Assembly: GCA_026874595.1 (NCBI GenBank)
Contig: CM049306.1
Span: 72,783,642 to 72,847,641 of the forward strand
Length of the DNA stretch: 64,000 nucleotides
From: Sipunculus nudus
Lineage: Eukaryota; Annelida; Sipuncula; Golfingiida; Sipunculidae
Reading direction: 5' to 3'
The position numbers and the translations under genes were made by a program. Numbering within the stretch: the first letter of the stretch is position 1; every line of letters starts with the position of its first letter. Below the pieces are notes generated by a model. It was given only the letters and a program-made list of their open reading frames with translations. It was not told the origin of the DNA and did no database searches. This document shows positions 25,133 to 36,228 of this stretch, in pieces.

Positions 25133-25297
25133 GTTTTCTATGTCAAGCCAAGCTGAAACATGTCCTATGAGGCTCGATCATTGGTTTAAATTAATACATC
25201 GCCAATATTTTTCCTCTCATTGTGCCCATGTATAAAATTGGGTTGACGCATCTTCACCCATTGTTTTATGACAATGTTTCTAATTTTCCTCCAAGTT

Positions 25298-25812
25298 AAG
25301 CTCGATGAACAGCGAGATATGTGGAATTTACCATACAGATGGCGCTATCGTATATCATAAGTCTCGCGTGATAATAGAATCATATTCAAATAGGAAGCTG
25401 CGATTTAAAACAATTGGGTTGCTATTATTGTTATTATTATTATTACTATAGTAGTATAAATAGTATTATTAGAATTATGATTTAATCTGTATGAACAGGC
25501 ATCTAAATTTAACTATAAATCTGGGTTTTCTTTTAAAGATTTATAAAAATCTATTTAAAATTTATAAACACAAATTAATATAAATAATGGAGACCACAGT
25601 GTTAGTCACGATAATACATCAAACTATGGTTTTAGACTTTGGTTTGATGATGAGATCACATATTTACAGTGTCTTTAGAAAGACACAAGAAATTAAAGAA
25701 ACAAATTCAGATGTATTTTATTATGATCATGTGAGAGGTAATTCGGAAGCATTCAAAAAGAGTTTTAATAGTGATGTGTTCCAGATCACTTTGACATTGA
25801 ATGAATATATAT

Positions 25813-25874
<62 letters not shown>

Positions 25875-25900
25875 AAAGGGAAAAGAAACAAAAAAGAAAC
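25298..25900 (+). other. Possible 5' part of plus-strand LINE; (TA)n tract
   Basis: A (TA)n tract runs from about 25815 to 25866 and ends in GTGTGTGT. The 146-codon frame at 25587-26027 spans it and has no recognisable domain. AAGCTCGATGAACAG near 25297 nearly matches AAGCTTGATGAACAG near 29884. These could be a target-site duplication around the whole plus-strand LINE. Confidence 0.4.
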
Positions 25901-26033
25901 AGTCATTTTTAATATTAAGTTAAAAGAGAAGAACAGAAATAAATTAAGAAAAACTTACAGATATGCTTTCTATAGATATTTATGTTTAGTTTGTAGTCCT
26001 AGTGGAAAAATCTCAAGCATACATTGACAGATA

Positions 26034-26760
26034 TAAAGATATTGATTATTAATGTGAGAGGTTTAAGAAATTTTAAAAAGAGAAGATAAATTTTTACTTG
26101 GGCTAGGAAACATAAAGCTGGGATAATTTTGTTACAGGAAACGTATAGTGAACTAGCAGTTGAAATCACTTGGAGAAATGAGAGGGGAGGAATGGTTATA
26201 ATGAGTCATGGTAGTAAGCATAGCAGAGGGGTAGCATGTTTTATATCAGGGCAGTTACATTATGATTTTAAAGTTTGATATAAAGATCTTGAAGGAAGAT
26301 TAATGATTTGAAGATTAGAAATAAATGAGACTACCTATGTAATTGTGAACATATACTCTCCAAATGAAGAGAGTAAACAAGTGCAGTTTTTCAAAGCAAT
26401 TAGTAAAGAGTTGCATTGTCTTAACATTAATCAGGATGAAAATATAATAATAGAAGGTGATTGGAATACAGCTCTGACAATAAAAGACAAAAAAGGTGGT
26501 ACAAATATTCTAAAAGTAAGGGCAATAAAAGAAATAATAAATTCAAAAGGAAACTTTGACCTACAAGATATATGGAGGATTAAATATCCAGTATTATATC
26601 AATATACATGGAGACAGGCTTCGAAGAAAATTCATTCTAGAATAGATTATTATCTTACAATGTCAATATTACATTATAAATTTCAGAAGCCTTAAAACAG
26701 ACCATTCAGAAATTAAAATATCATTCAAAGAAGCTATAACAGAAAGAAGGGGTAGAGGAT
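26034..26760 (+). pseudogene. L1/Tx1-like LINE (plus strand), endonuclease part
   Basis: The reading starts with INVRGLRNFKKR near 26043 and is stopped soon after. ILLQETYSE follows near 26130. The frame 26345-26695 contains NIYSPNEESKQVQFF, IIEGDWNTALTI (a changed form of the usual GGDFN) and SRIDYYLTMS. A TDHSEIKISF reading near 26700-26725 supplies the catalytic Asp-His. Stops and frame changes make the domain non-functional. Confidence 0.78.
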
Positions 26761-28660
26761 ATTGGAAATTTTCTACAAGATAACCTATATAAAAGGATGA
26801 TATATATTCAAAATTAGAAGAATGGGTGAAAGAAGATAATTATAGCAATCCAAATTTACATTGAGAATTTCTTAAATATAAAATTAGGAAAGAAACCATT
26901 CAATATTCAAAAAGTAAATGTCGAGAGAAACATGAGAAAGAATTATGCTTAGTTGGAGAACTTCAAGATTTAAAGGATAAAGAAAATGAAACTGATAGAT
27001 ATATACAACTCCAAAATGAATGGCAAGAATTATATGAAAGTAAAACTGAAGGAATAATAACTAGAGCAAAAATTAGATGGAATGAAAAAGGAGAAAAAAG
27101 TACCAAGTATTTTTATAATTTAGAAAAAAGAAATGGAACAAGGAAACATATTAAGAAATTAGTAGATGATGAGGGACACATTATAACTGGTATAAAAAAC
27201 ATTTTAGATGAAGAAAAAAAATGTTTTAAAGAACTGTATGCTTCTAACAAATCTACAATAGATCAAACAGAGGAAAATTACTTCTTAAAAAATAAAGATA
27301 TTCCTAGGCTCACAGATGCAGATCAGGAAACATGTGGAGGATACTTGTCAGCTGAAGAATGTTTTAAAGTTATGAAAACATTTAAAAAAAAAGTCACCGG
27401 GAAATGATGATTTGACCGGGTTTTTTTACTTGTTTTTTGGAAAAAATTAGGCTGGGTAATGGTTGAAAGCTTTAATTATTCTTTAGATAGTGGAAGTTTA
27501 ACACCCTCACAAAAACAAGCTGTCACCACTTTGGTGGAGAAGAAAGATAAAGACAGAACAAAAATAAAGAACTGGCGCCCAATTTCTTTATTAAATATTG
27601 ACTACAAAATTATGAAAAAAAGCACTATCCTTCAGATTTAAAAAAGTTTTATCAAAATTAATCCATAAAAATCAGCATACATCTATTACAGAAGCAGTTA
27701 GAACTATTTTGGATGTCATCTTTTATACCAATCAAAGAAAGCTCAATGGAATAGTAATCCCAATAGACTTTGAGAAAGCTTTTGACACTTTAGAATGGAG
27801 TTATATATGATACACTTAAATATCTTAATTTTGGGAACACTTTTACAAAATGGGTGAAATTGATATACAGTAATGTTGAAGCTTGTGTAATGAATAATGG
27901 TCACTCCTCCGGGTATTTTAAAATTGATAGAGGAGTAAGACAAGCAGATCCACTTTCACCTTACCTTTTCATCTTATGTTTAGAAATGATTGCTATATCT
28001 ATACGTGGTAACACAGAAATAAATGTTATACATATAAAGGAAAAAGAATTAAAACTTGTATTATATGCAAATGATACAACTGTTATGGTTCAGAATCTAA
28101 ATTCTGTTAAATTTAACCTGGATTTGTTTAAACAATTTTCAAAATATTCAGGCCTAAATATTAACAAAGAAAAAACAGAAGCAATAGGGATAGGGATAGT
28201 AAAAGACAGAAACTTCAAACCACTGGGATTAAGATGGCAGGAACATATTAAAGTTTTGGGTGCCTTTGTGTCCAACAATTTTAACCATATTTGTAAATGT
28301 AATTTTGAACCGAAGATTCAAAGTATTTATGAAATAACCAATATATGGAAACAGAGAAATTTAAGTTTAAGTGGTAGAATTTTGATAGTAAAAACACTGT
28401 GTTTTTCTAAACTTGCTCATTTAACATAAAATTTACTTTGCCAAAAGAAGTTTAAGATAGATTAAATAAGATACTTTGGATGTTCATATGGAAAGGGAAG
28501 AAAAGGGGGAAAGTTAAGAGGGAATAATTGATAAAGCCAATATCTGAAGGTGGTATGACTATGTTGGATATTAACAGTTTTATCAAGACACAACATGTTA
28601 TGTGGATAAAAAATATCTAGATAAATCAAAAATATTGGATTTTTTTTTTTTAATTTTGTC
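26761..28660 (+). pseudogene. L1/Tx1-like LINE (plus strand), reverse-transcriptase part
   Basis: The pieces include a linker with RAKIRWNEKGEKSTKYFYNL near 27065-27120 and the finger start near 27390-27400. KNWRPISLLNIDYKI follows at about 27570, and an IDFEKAFDT motif A near 27765. The frame 27854-28429 carries GVRQADPLSPYLFILCLEM as motif B. Motif C reads YANDTT where YADDTT is expected (28063-28080), so a catalytic aspartate has become asparagine. With the frame breaks, this copy is inactive. Confidence 0.85.
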
Positions 28661-29890
28661 AAAATTTTGGAAATATAGAGCTATTATTGCAGTGCAATTA
28701 TGATGTCAATATGTTGAAAAATAAATTGCCAGATACCTATTAAAATGCATTATTAGCATTGAAAGAATCCGCCAACAGCATCTACCTAGCCCTATTGTGT
28801 GGAATCATAAAATATAACAGCTGCTGGTAATCCAATTTTCTGTAAATCATTGTTCGAGACGACTTAAATGTGCAAAACAGATGTATAATAAAAAAGGGAT
28901 ATTTTGGAATTTCGATTATTGGGTGAATAAAGGGGCCAAAAACGTTGATTTTCTCACATATCGAACAATATTAAGCCAAGTTGGAAAAGATAGATAAAGA
29001 GATGGGGTGCATGTATATAGAAGAAAAGACTGGTTTATATATATGTTATAAAAAGAAGGGGTTAAAAAGGTTTAATTTATTGTTTCAGAGCAGATTTATG
29101 AGTATGTGGTGAGTCTGATTAATGTTGGAAAACTTGCATGTAAAGAAAATATAATCAAAAATATGGTATTATGGAAGATGATTGGCATTTAATATATAAT
29201 ATTGGACCTAAATTATGTAAAAGTGAATTTCAATATAAAATATTACATGGGTATCTCTTTCTGAATGAAAAACTTTTTATATTGTGGTATAATAAATGAT
29301 CCAAACTGCCGATACTTCCATACAGCTGTGGAAAATATAGGTCATTTCTTCTTTCATTGTTCAGTTGTTAAAATATTTTTGAGGGCAGTCAGTGATTTAT
29401 GCGGAATATCAGAAGACCTACTAACAGAAAAAAAACGTTACTCTTGGAATACCAGAAAGAATAGAAAGAAAGAGAATAAAGTCCTTTTACATGCAAAATA
29501 TTTTATTTATGTAACACAGAAAATTAGTAAATTGAATATAGTTTCAAGAAATACCTGATTTACCAGAAAAAAATGGAATGTGGAGTTAAAGATAGAAATA
29601 CAAAATAAAGGTTATCCCTTTGGGAAACCATATAGTTGATTAAATATATTTTTACATTGTTTAATTATTAAAATCAATAATAAAAATATACTGTTTTGGA
29701 AAAAATTATATTATCCAAGATTATCTAGATTATGGAAAATATGTGTTCTCTGTTGCGGTGTATTGTGTTGTGTGGTTCATATAAAATGTGCTTTTGTTGT
29801 GTATGTAATTAGCAGTAGAAATGTATTCTATATTGTCTTGAATTACTATTTTTGTCAATTAAATTTTGTTTTCACACAAAAAAAAGCTTG
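28661..29890 (+). pseudogene. L1/Tx1-like LINE (plus strand), C-terminal part and poly(A)
   Basis: The frame 29265-29558 encodes CGIINDPNCRYFHTAVEN, then IGHFFFHCSVVKIF. This is the decayed closing Cys/His motif, with the second Cys of the first pair lost. The preceding 28.7-29.26 kb is homologous connection sequence riddled with stops. A short A run at 29877-29885 is the likely 3' end. Confidence 0.7.
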
Positions 29891-31742
29891 ATGAACAGGA
29901 TATCGTGAAACACGTTTCATTCGTTCATTCGCTTTAAATAGTTTAACCACTTCACTGCATGTCTTCAGTCTTCATAGTTTCATTGGTGCTGTTCAACTGC
30001 ATATATATAATATAGATGTGCGGCGGATGTATCAAGTTTTATATCCACAGCCGGTGTGAATCTGTTTTTTGTAAAAAAAAAAAAAAAGCAACTTTACTTG
30101 TCATCTTTACACAAAAGGTTGCGAAAATCTCATGCGAATCCACGTATTTCAAGACACGAGTCCGTGAAACCTGTAGGCATTTATATGGGTCACGCAACTA
30201 ATAATGGCCCATGCCAGTGATCAAAATGAATGTAGATACAACATATATAGGTCTATATGTGTATCCTCATAATATTTAAGACTCTTAAAATTAATTCTCT
30301 TGTCTACCCAGGTCAAAAAACGGTATCATCAAATACATGCAAAAGCAAATCTTCAGTAAAGGCTCAATGTAAAGCCACTCCAGATTTGGTTTTTGTTTAA
30401 AATTTCATTTTGCACACTATTCAGCCAGCTAAAACGGTGTTTTAATTGTTTATTTCTGTAGAAATATAAATTTCGAATTTCAGAAGAAAACATTGGATAT
30501 CGTTAAAAAAGTGTATTTTTGAACATTTTTTTCATATAATATGCCGACGGCAAGGTGTGTAAATTTATACTAAATTTCTAATTCTGTAAAGTACTCTGAT
30601 GGGTGATACTTTAATTATTATATCTAGAAATAAATGGTCAGTAAAATTGTATATGTACCTGTAGCTCGCATGGAAACATTATAACCTCAAATGAGGACAC
30701 CCAGTAAATAGGTAAAATCACTGTTTTCCTTATTATTCTTTGCCTTAGCAGATGAACAAATAATTTTTCCACATACAAAAATTACATATCATCGTGTAGG
30801 ATTTTTCAAGCTTATTCACATGAGTATAGAAAATCATCACAGCTGGGTTGAATGCCGTTGGAATTAAAGGTTGAGGACATACTTAAAGGTCCTGGGGACA
30901 TTTTCAGTGGCCTTACCCATATACTGGCTTCTTACCACCGCGTTTTTAAATGAATTGGTCGGAATATTCTCCTAACTGCTGACCGTTCCGGTCGTAACAC
31001 GTTACTTGCAGTGCGATATAGACGATCCCATTTCAAGGTTAGGATGACACAAGACATTGTTTATTCTGGCCCGTAGGTTATGCCTAAATTAAGGCAAAAA
31101 TAAAATCATTTTTTTCAGATATAACATTTAATGGGTTGGCCCCTATGTGGACATAATCACTGTATACATTTCATATTAAAAAACGTAAGTGGTAATGAAT
31201 ATATGTTTCTGATATTACCAACAAATTCAGAGTAGGCCTTTAGAAACACCAGAATTTCCTTTTCCATGGAAAATCGTACAAAACAAACCAACGCAAGGCT
31301 TATCAAATATTGTGCTTGTGACAGAAGCATTTATGTTAACTTGGCCAGGAACTAGCGTTCACTAAAATTAAAAATGTAACCCCTGCGGAGCTTGAAATTG
31401 ACATTGGATTGAATGGACCGTGTGACCCCTGCTCACAGAGCCGCCAGTGATACATTGTAAAAGGTGGTGGTGCGCGGGGACGTGCCTGGAGAAAATCTAT
31501 ACTATAGCCTAGTATAGGGCAAACACGTGTACACAAGTTCTGCCGTTTTAACCATTAATGTTATTAACACTGCTTGTAATCAAGGTGAAAAGGTCATAAG
31601 GATAGTAATCTTCCATCGATATTTAAATTATGAGTGGCCGCGGTGGAAAAACCACTTTTGAATGGTGTCACTTTTATAAACATGGTTGTTTTGTGATGAA
31701 TACCAACACCTTTGTAGTGACTATTGTTGATGTAAATGACAA
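29891..31742. other. No gene seen
   Basis: Intergenic sequence with an A run near 30075. Short frames at 30016-30201 and 31336-31536 have no recognisable motif. I found no repeat shared with other parts of the window. Confidence 0.55.
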
Positions 31743-33436
31743 ATGTATCAGGTTTTTTCATACTTTAAAGAATCTCCTATGACTGAAACAGCGTATCGAA
31801 AAGAGAGAGGAGGGGTGCCATTCATCATTCATGTACAATCATATGATATATGTGGCTACATGCATGTATTAATGATAATCGTGCTAGCTATAACCGTCAA
31901 GTATAGTATATGTTCACCAGACCTTGAAGCCCTATCAGTGAGCCTACGTCCTTCATACCTACCTAGAGAGTTTACCAATATATCTCTCACAGTTGTTTAC
32001 ATTCCCCCCAGTGCTGATAAAGACATTGCATCAAAGAAGATAAAGGATATTGTTGACGACCTCCGTGCAAACTGCCGATTTCTTTATCAATATCGAGAGG
32101 CTTGTTGCATTGCATTAACGGAATCATGGCTGAACCAAAACATATCTGACACATTCTTGAAAATTCCTAATTTTACTTTATTAAGACAATTAAGACAGAA
32201 TCCAGGACTCTAATAAATCAGAGGCGGTGGTGTAGCTCTTTATATTAATAACAGATATAACAGAATATAACCGTCAAGTATAGTATATGTTCACCAGACC
32301 TTGAAGCCCTATCAATGAGCCTACCTCCTTCATACCTACCTAGAGAGTTTACCAATATATCTCTCACAGTTGTTTACATTCCCCCCAGTGCTGATAAAGA
32401 CATTGCATCAAAGAAGATACAGGATATTGTTGACGAACTCCGTGCAAACTGCCGATTTCTTTATCAATATCGAGAGGCTTGTTGCATTGCATTAACGGAA
32501 TCATGGCTGAACCATAACATATCTGACACATTCTTGAAAATTCCTAATTTTACTTTATTAAGACAATTAAGACAGAACCCAGGACTCTAATAAATCAAGA
32601 GGCGGTGGTGTAGCTCTTTATATTAATAACAGATATAACAGAATGTAACCGTCAAGTATAGTAAATGTTCACCAGACCTTGAAGCCCTATCAGTGAGCCT
32701 ACGTCCTTCATACCTACCTAGAGAGTTTACCAATATATCTCTCACAGTTGTTTACATTCCCCCCAGTGCTGATAAAGACATTGCATCAAAGAAGATACAG
32801 GATATTGTTGACGAACTCCGTGCAAACTGCCGATTTCTTTATCAATATCGAGAGGCTTGTTGCATTGCATTAACGGAATCATGGCTGAACCAAAACATAT
32901 CTGACACATTCTTGAAAATTCCTAATTTTACTTTATTAAGACAATTAAGACAGAACCCAGGACTCTAATAAATCAAGAGGCGGAGGTGTAGCTCTTTATA
33001 TTAATAACAGATATAACAGAATATAACCGTCAAGTATAGTATATGTTCACCAGACCTTGAAGCCCTATCAGTGAGCCTACCTCCTTCATACCTACCTAGA
33101 GAGTTTACCAATATATCTCTCACAGTTGTTTACATTCCCCCCAGTGCTGATAAAGACATTGCATCAAAGAAGATACAGGATATTGTTGACGAACTCCGTG
33201 CAAACTGCCGATTTCTTTTTCAATATCGAGAGGCTTGTTGCATTGCATTAACGGAATCATGGCTGAACCAAAACATATCTGACACATTCTTGAAAATTCC
33301 TAATTTTACTTTATTAAGACAATTCAGACAGAACCCAGAGAGTTTACCAATATACCTCTCACAGTCGTTTAAATTTCCCCCAGTGCTGATAAAGACATTG
33401 CATCAAAGAAGATACAGGATATTGTTGCCCAATTAG
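31743..33436 (+). pseudogene. Broken endonuclease frames of the tandem units
   Basis: The frames at 31743-32213, 32315-32590, 32693-32968 and 33071-33436 are the translations of the repeated segment. Each stops at the same point (after RQNPGL in the first three), because the shared 4-base insertion shifts the frame. They encode only a permuted fragment of the endonuclease without its catalytic core. They should be annotated as transposon debris and not as separate genes. Confidence 0.85.
31891..33338 (+). repeat. Four tandem copies of a 378-bp Rex1/CR1 endonuclease segment
   Basis: Units begin at 31891, 32268, 32646 and 33024 (spacings 377, 378, 378) with TAACCGTCAAGTATAGT. Each unit joins the second half of the endonuclease N-terminal region (SLRPSYLPREFTNISLTVVY) to the first half (DELRANCRFLYQYREACC), so the order is circularly permuted. 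This is what a tandem duplication of an internal segment produces. The copies differ at only a few bases. All four carry an extra 4 bases after TTAAGACAA compared with the minus-strand copy. The fourth copy is cut short and runs into the native downstream sequence at about 33338. Confidence 0.92.
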
Positions 33437-33825
33437 AAGAAAAGAAACCACAAGCTATGCATATTGTACTCGGAGATATGAACCACTGTGATCTTGATCA
33501 ACCACTTCCAAACTACACGCAGTACATGAACTGTAACACAAGAGGTCACAAGAAACTGGACTTATTTTATTGTAATATTAAATCTGCTTATAAATGTGTT
33601 CAAGATCCTCCACTAAAAAATAGTGACCATAATATGATCTATATGCAACCTACTTACAGACGTAAACTTCAAATGCTGAAACCACGTGAAATTAATATTA
33701 AAGTGAACTCAAAGGAAGCCTACGAGACCCTACAAACATGTTTTGATCTAACAGACTGGCAAATGTTCATTGACACTTCATATGATTTAGATGAACTTAC
33801 TGAAACTGTGTCTAGTTATATATAA
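33340..33825 (+). pseudogene. Rex1/CR1-like endonuclease, C-terminal part
   Basis: The frame from 33457 encodes HIVLGDMNHCDLDQPLPNY, KLDLFYCNIKSAYKC and LKNSDHNMIYMQP, with the catalytic Asp-His in SDH. It ends with an in-frame TAA at 33823-33825. The sequence then continues in the same frame as the reverse-transcriptase frame 12 bases later, so a single nonsense codon splits the protein. The minus-strand copy has the same stop at the same place. Confidence 0.82.
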
Positions 33826-33837
33826 TTTTGTGAAGAC

Positions 33838-35640
33838 ATGCTGGTACCCACTAAAACCATTAAGATTTACCCTAATAATAAACCTTGGATCAATAGTGAT
33901 CTAAGGAAACTTATTCTATGTAAGCACCAAGCCTTCACAAGCAATTCAGATAACAGATATGACTTACAAAAAGAAAATGATTCTGCCATTGAGAAAGCCA
34001 AACAACAATATAAAAAGAAAGTAGAAAAACTGTTCCATAGCAAGCAATCAAAAGATGCTTGGAAGGGTCTTCAGGAATTAACTGGTATAACTAAAAGCAA
34101 GAAAGAATGCTCACTGCTTGCTGAAAATGGCTATACTGACAAATTAAATACATTCTATGCGCGTTTTGATGAAAGTGACTTCTCAAAAGAAAAAGATGAC
34201 ATTCGGAGCAGTCTGAGAGAAAATTTAGAATCATGTGATGATGGCATCCTTATTGATGTAACTGATGTAAACAAAGTGTTAAGTAAGATTAATGTAAAGA
34301 AAGCCTGTGGACCCGACAAAATCAGTGGCAGATTAATTAAAACCTGTAGAAATAGTTTGTCCTTCATCATACATCACATTTTTCAATTGTCTCTCTCCTT
34401 ATGTAAACTACCAAAATTATGGAAAACCGCAGAAATAATTCCAGTCGCCAAAAATAACTCTCCTAAAGTGATGAATGATCTTAGGCCTGTTGCACGAACA
34501 TCTATTCTCGCAAAATCTTTGGAGCGAATAGTTCTTAATAAATTACTTCCAGTTGTTAAACCAATGCTAGATCAACATCAGTTTGCATATTCATCCAACA
34601 GATGCACAAGCGACGCAATTGCCACATTAACTCATTATATTTATCAACACTTAGACAGGGACCCCAGAAATTATGCCAGATCACTTTTCATTGATTATTC
34701 TTCAGCCTTCAATACAATACAGCCACACATTATGATCAGTCAGCTCTGTAGATATAACATTCCTCCTTCCTACTGTCTATGGATTCTAGATTTTCTCTCG
34801 GATAGAAGACAACATGTTAGAACAAGCAAAGAAACTTCTTCAGATATAATCATAAATACTGGTGCTCCACAAGGTTGTGTTCTGTCAGCAGTCCTTTTTA
34901 TTCTATATACAAATAATTTGTCTGTGAGCCTTTCAGATTGTAAAATTATCAAATATGCAGACGACACTGTCATTCTAGGCCTGATACACAAGAATGATGA
35001 ATCTCTCTACAGGAAAACCATTCAATATGTGACTGGTTGGTGTGAGGAACACTACCTTCAGTTAAATGTAAAGAAGACTAAAGAAGTAGTCTTTGATTTT
35101 AGGAGATCAAAATCTGTAATTACCCCAGTTGCTATCAAAAATGAGGATGTTGATATTGTAGAAAATTATAAATACTTAGGATGTATTATTGACAGAAATC
35201 TGAATTGGAAAGAACAAGTGTTGAATCAATCCAAGAAAGCAAACAAAAGATTATATTACCTTTATTATCTAAGAAAGCTTAATATTGACAAAACCATAAT
35301 TACCATGTTTTATAATTCAGTAATTTCCGGTGTCCTTACTTATTCACTGGAGTGCTGGTTTACAAATATACCTGATACGTTAAAGAAACAGTTGAATAAT
35401 ACCAGGAAGAGAAGTAGTAGAATAACTGGTACTTCTCATGCCACACACCAGGAAATCTGTGAAACCAAAACAATGGCCTTCATATCTAAAGTCATGAATG
35501 ACACAACACATCCCCTATATTCAGAGTTCCGTTTTTTACCTTCAGGTAAACGCCTAGATACAATATTCTGCAGGACAACTCGTTTTAAAAAATCTCTCGT
35601 ACCACACAGTATAAAACTTTTTAACTCACAACCCTCTTAG
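33838..35640 (+). CDS. Rex1/CR1-like LINE reverse transcriptase, 600 codons, uninterrupted
   Basis: This is the RNA-dependent DNA polymerase of a non-LTR retrotransposon, which copies element RNA at a nicked chromosomal target. The motifs are intact and in order. KKACGPDKISGRLIK marks the fingers; VMNDLRPVARTSILAKSLER follows. SLFIDYSSAFNTIQ is motif A at about residue 284, and GAPQGCVLSAVLFILYTN is motif B. KYADDTVIL is motif C at about residue 373, with both catalytic aspartates. A thumb/C-terminal region ends in a stop at 35640. The first ATG (33838) follows the in-frame TAA at 33823-33825, so it is only a nominal start. Known relatives encode endonuclease and polymerase in one protein, so the separate frame is probably a broken fusion. 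Confidence 0.9.
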   Translation: MLVPTKTIKIYPNNKPWINSDLRKLILCKHQAFTSNSDNRYDLQKENDSAIEKAKQQYKKKVEKLFHSKQSKDAWKGLQELTGITKSKKECSLLAENGYTDKLNTFYARFDESDFSKEKDDIRSSLRENLESCDDGILIDVTDVNKVLSKINVKKACGPDKISGRLIKTCRNSLSFIIHHIFQLSLSLCKLPKLWKTAEIIPVAKNNSPKVMNDLRPVARTSILAKSLERIVLNKLLPVVKPMLDQHQFAYSSNRCTSDAIATLTHYIYQHLDRDPRNYARSLFIDYSSAFNTIQPHIMISQLCRYNIPPSYCLWILDFLSDRRQHVRTSKETSSDIIINTGAPQGCVLSAVLFILYTNNLSVSLSDCKIIKYADDTVILGLIHKNDESLYRKTIQYVTGWCEEHYLQLNVKKTKEVVFDFRRSKSVITPVAIKNEDVDIVENYKYLGCIIDRNLNWKEQVLNQSKKANKRLYYLYYLRKLNIDKTIITMFYNSVISGVLTYSLECWFTNIPDTLKKQLNNTRKRSSRITGTSHATHQEICETKTMAFISKVMNDTTHPLYSEFRFLPSGKRLDTIFCRTTRFKKSLVPHSIKLFNSQPS

Positions 35641-35882
35641 AAATTTAATGTTTTGAATTATGTGTTTTACCTGCAGAATTATCTGTTTTATCATTTTTAC
35701 ATGCTTAATTTTACATGCATAGTCAATATGTTATGTGTGATTTTTATGTATTTTTATGTATTATTTTTATGTATTTATCTATCTATTTACTTATTTATTT
35801 TTTATGTAATGAATTGCAAGTCAACGACAAATTCCTGGAACTGAAGGCTAATAAATGTTATCTTATCTTATCTTATCTTATT
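35641..35882 (+). mobile_element. 3' untranslated end and (TTATC)n tail of the Rex1/CR1-like LINE
   Basis: After the stop, an AT-rich trailer of about 210 bp leads to a GGCTAATAAATGTTATC phrase and four TTATC-type repeats ending near 35880. The minus-strand copy ends the same way (reverse complement at about 20538-20580). This identifies the element's true 3' terminus. Confidence 0.85.
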
Positions 35883-36112
35883 AGGCCTATTGTTGTTTGA
35901 CCACCTCACATCGCCAAACAGCGGGATTCTATTTCCTGCAAAATGGAATACCGCTTATGATGTCACGCACGTGCGAGGCAGAATCTTGTCAGTTGACCAT
36001 GTACAAGATGTCGTAAACACCCCCCGAGTTTCTCCTGGATTTTGATTTTTGTTCATAACAGGCTATACATCTCGGGTATGTGGCATTTTTCCTGTCAGAA
36101 AATTAGGTCGAT

Positions 36113-36228
36113 ATAAGGCTGTGTTTCCATGTATCCGTAATTAAAATCCCGTACGTCTCGTACGCAAAAAATCGCATCCCTCTTTTTAAGATGACTTTTT
36201 TGCGGAAACATGGAAACACAGCTTTACT
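36113..36228. mobile_element. Short hairpin MITE
   Basis: GGCTGTGTTTCCATGTATCCG at 36117 faces its near-exact reverse complement CGGAAACATGGAAACACAGC at about 36203-36222. The interior is roughly 70 bp. This is a small terminal-inverted-repeat element of MITE type. An isolated match to the terminus, AGCTGTGTTTCCATG, also occurs at 63661-63675. The flanking bases do not show a clear target-site duplication. Confidence 0.65.

Larger units (their letters stand above)
23911..25154 (-). mobile_element. 5'-truncated L1/Tx1-like LINE insertion with exact TSD
   Basis: The 13-bp sequence GTCAAGCCAAGCT occurs at 23911-23923 and again at 25142-25154. It brackets an insert whose minus-strand 3' end is a 15-base poly(A) (poly(T) at 23924-23938). 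This is the signature of target-primed reverse transcription of a 5'-truncated LINE. Inside, an uninterrupted 259-codon frame plus a shorter upstream frame (24911-25132) encode the C-terminal part of ORF2. Confidence 0.92.
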
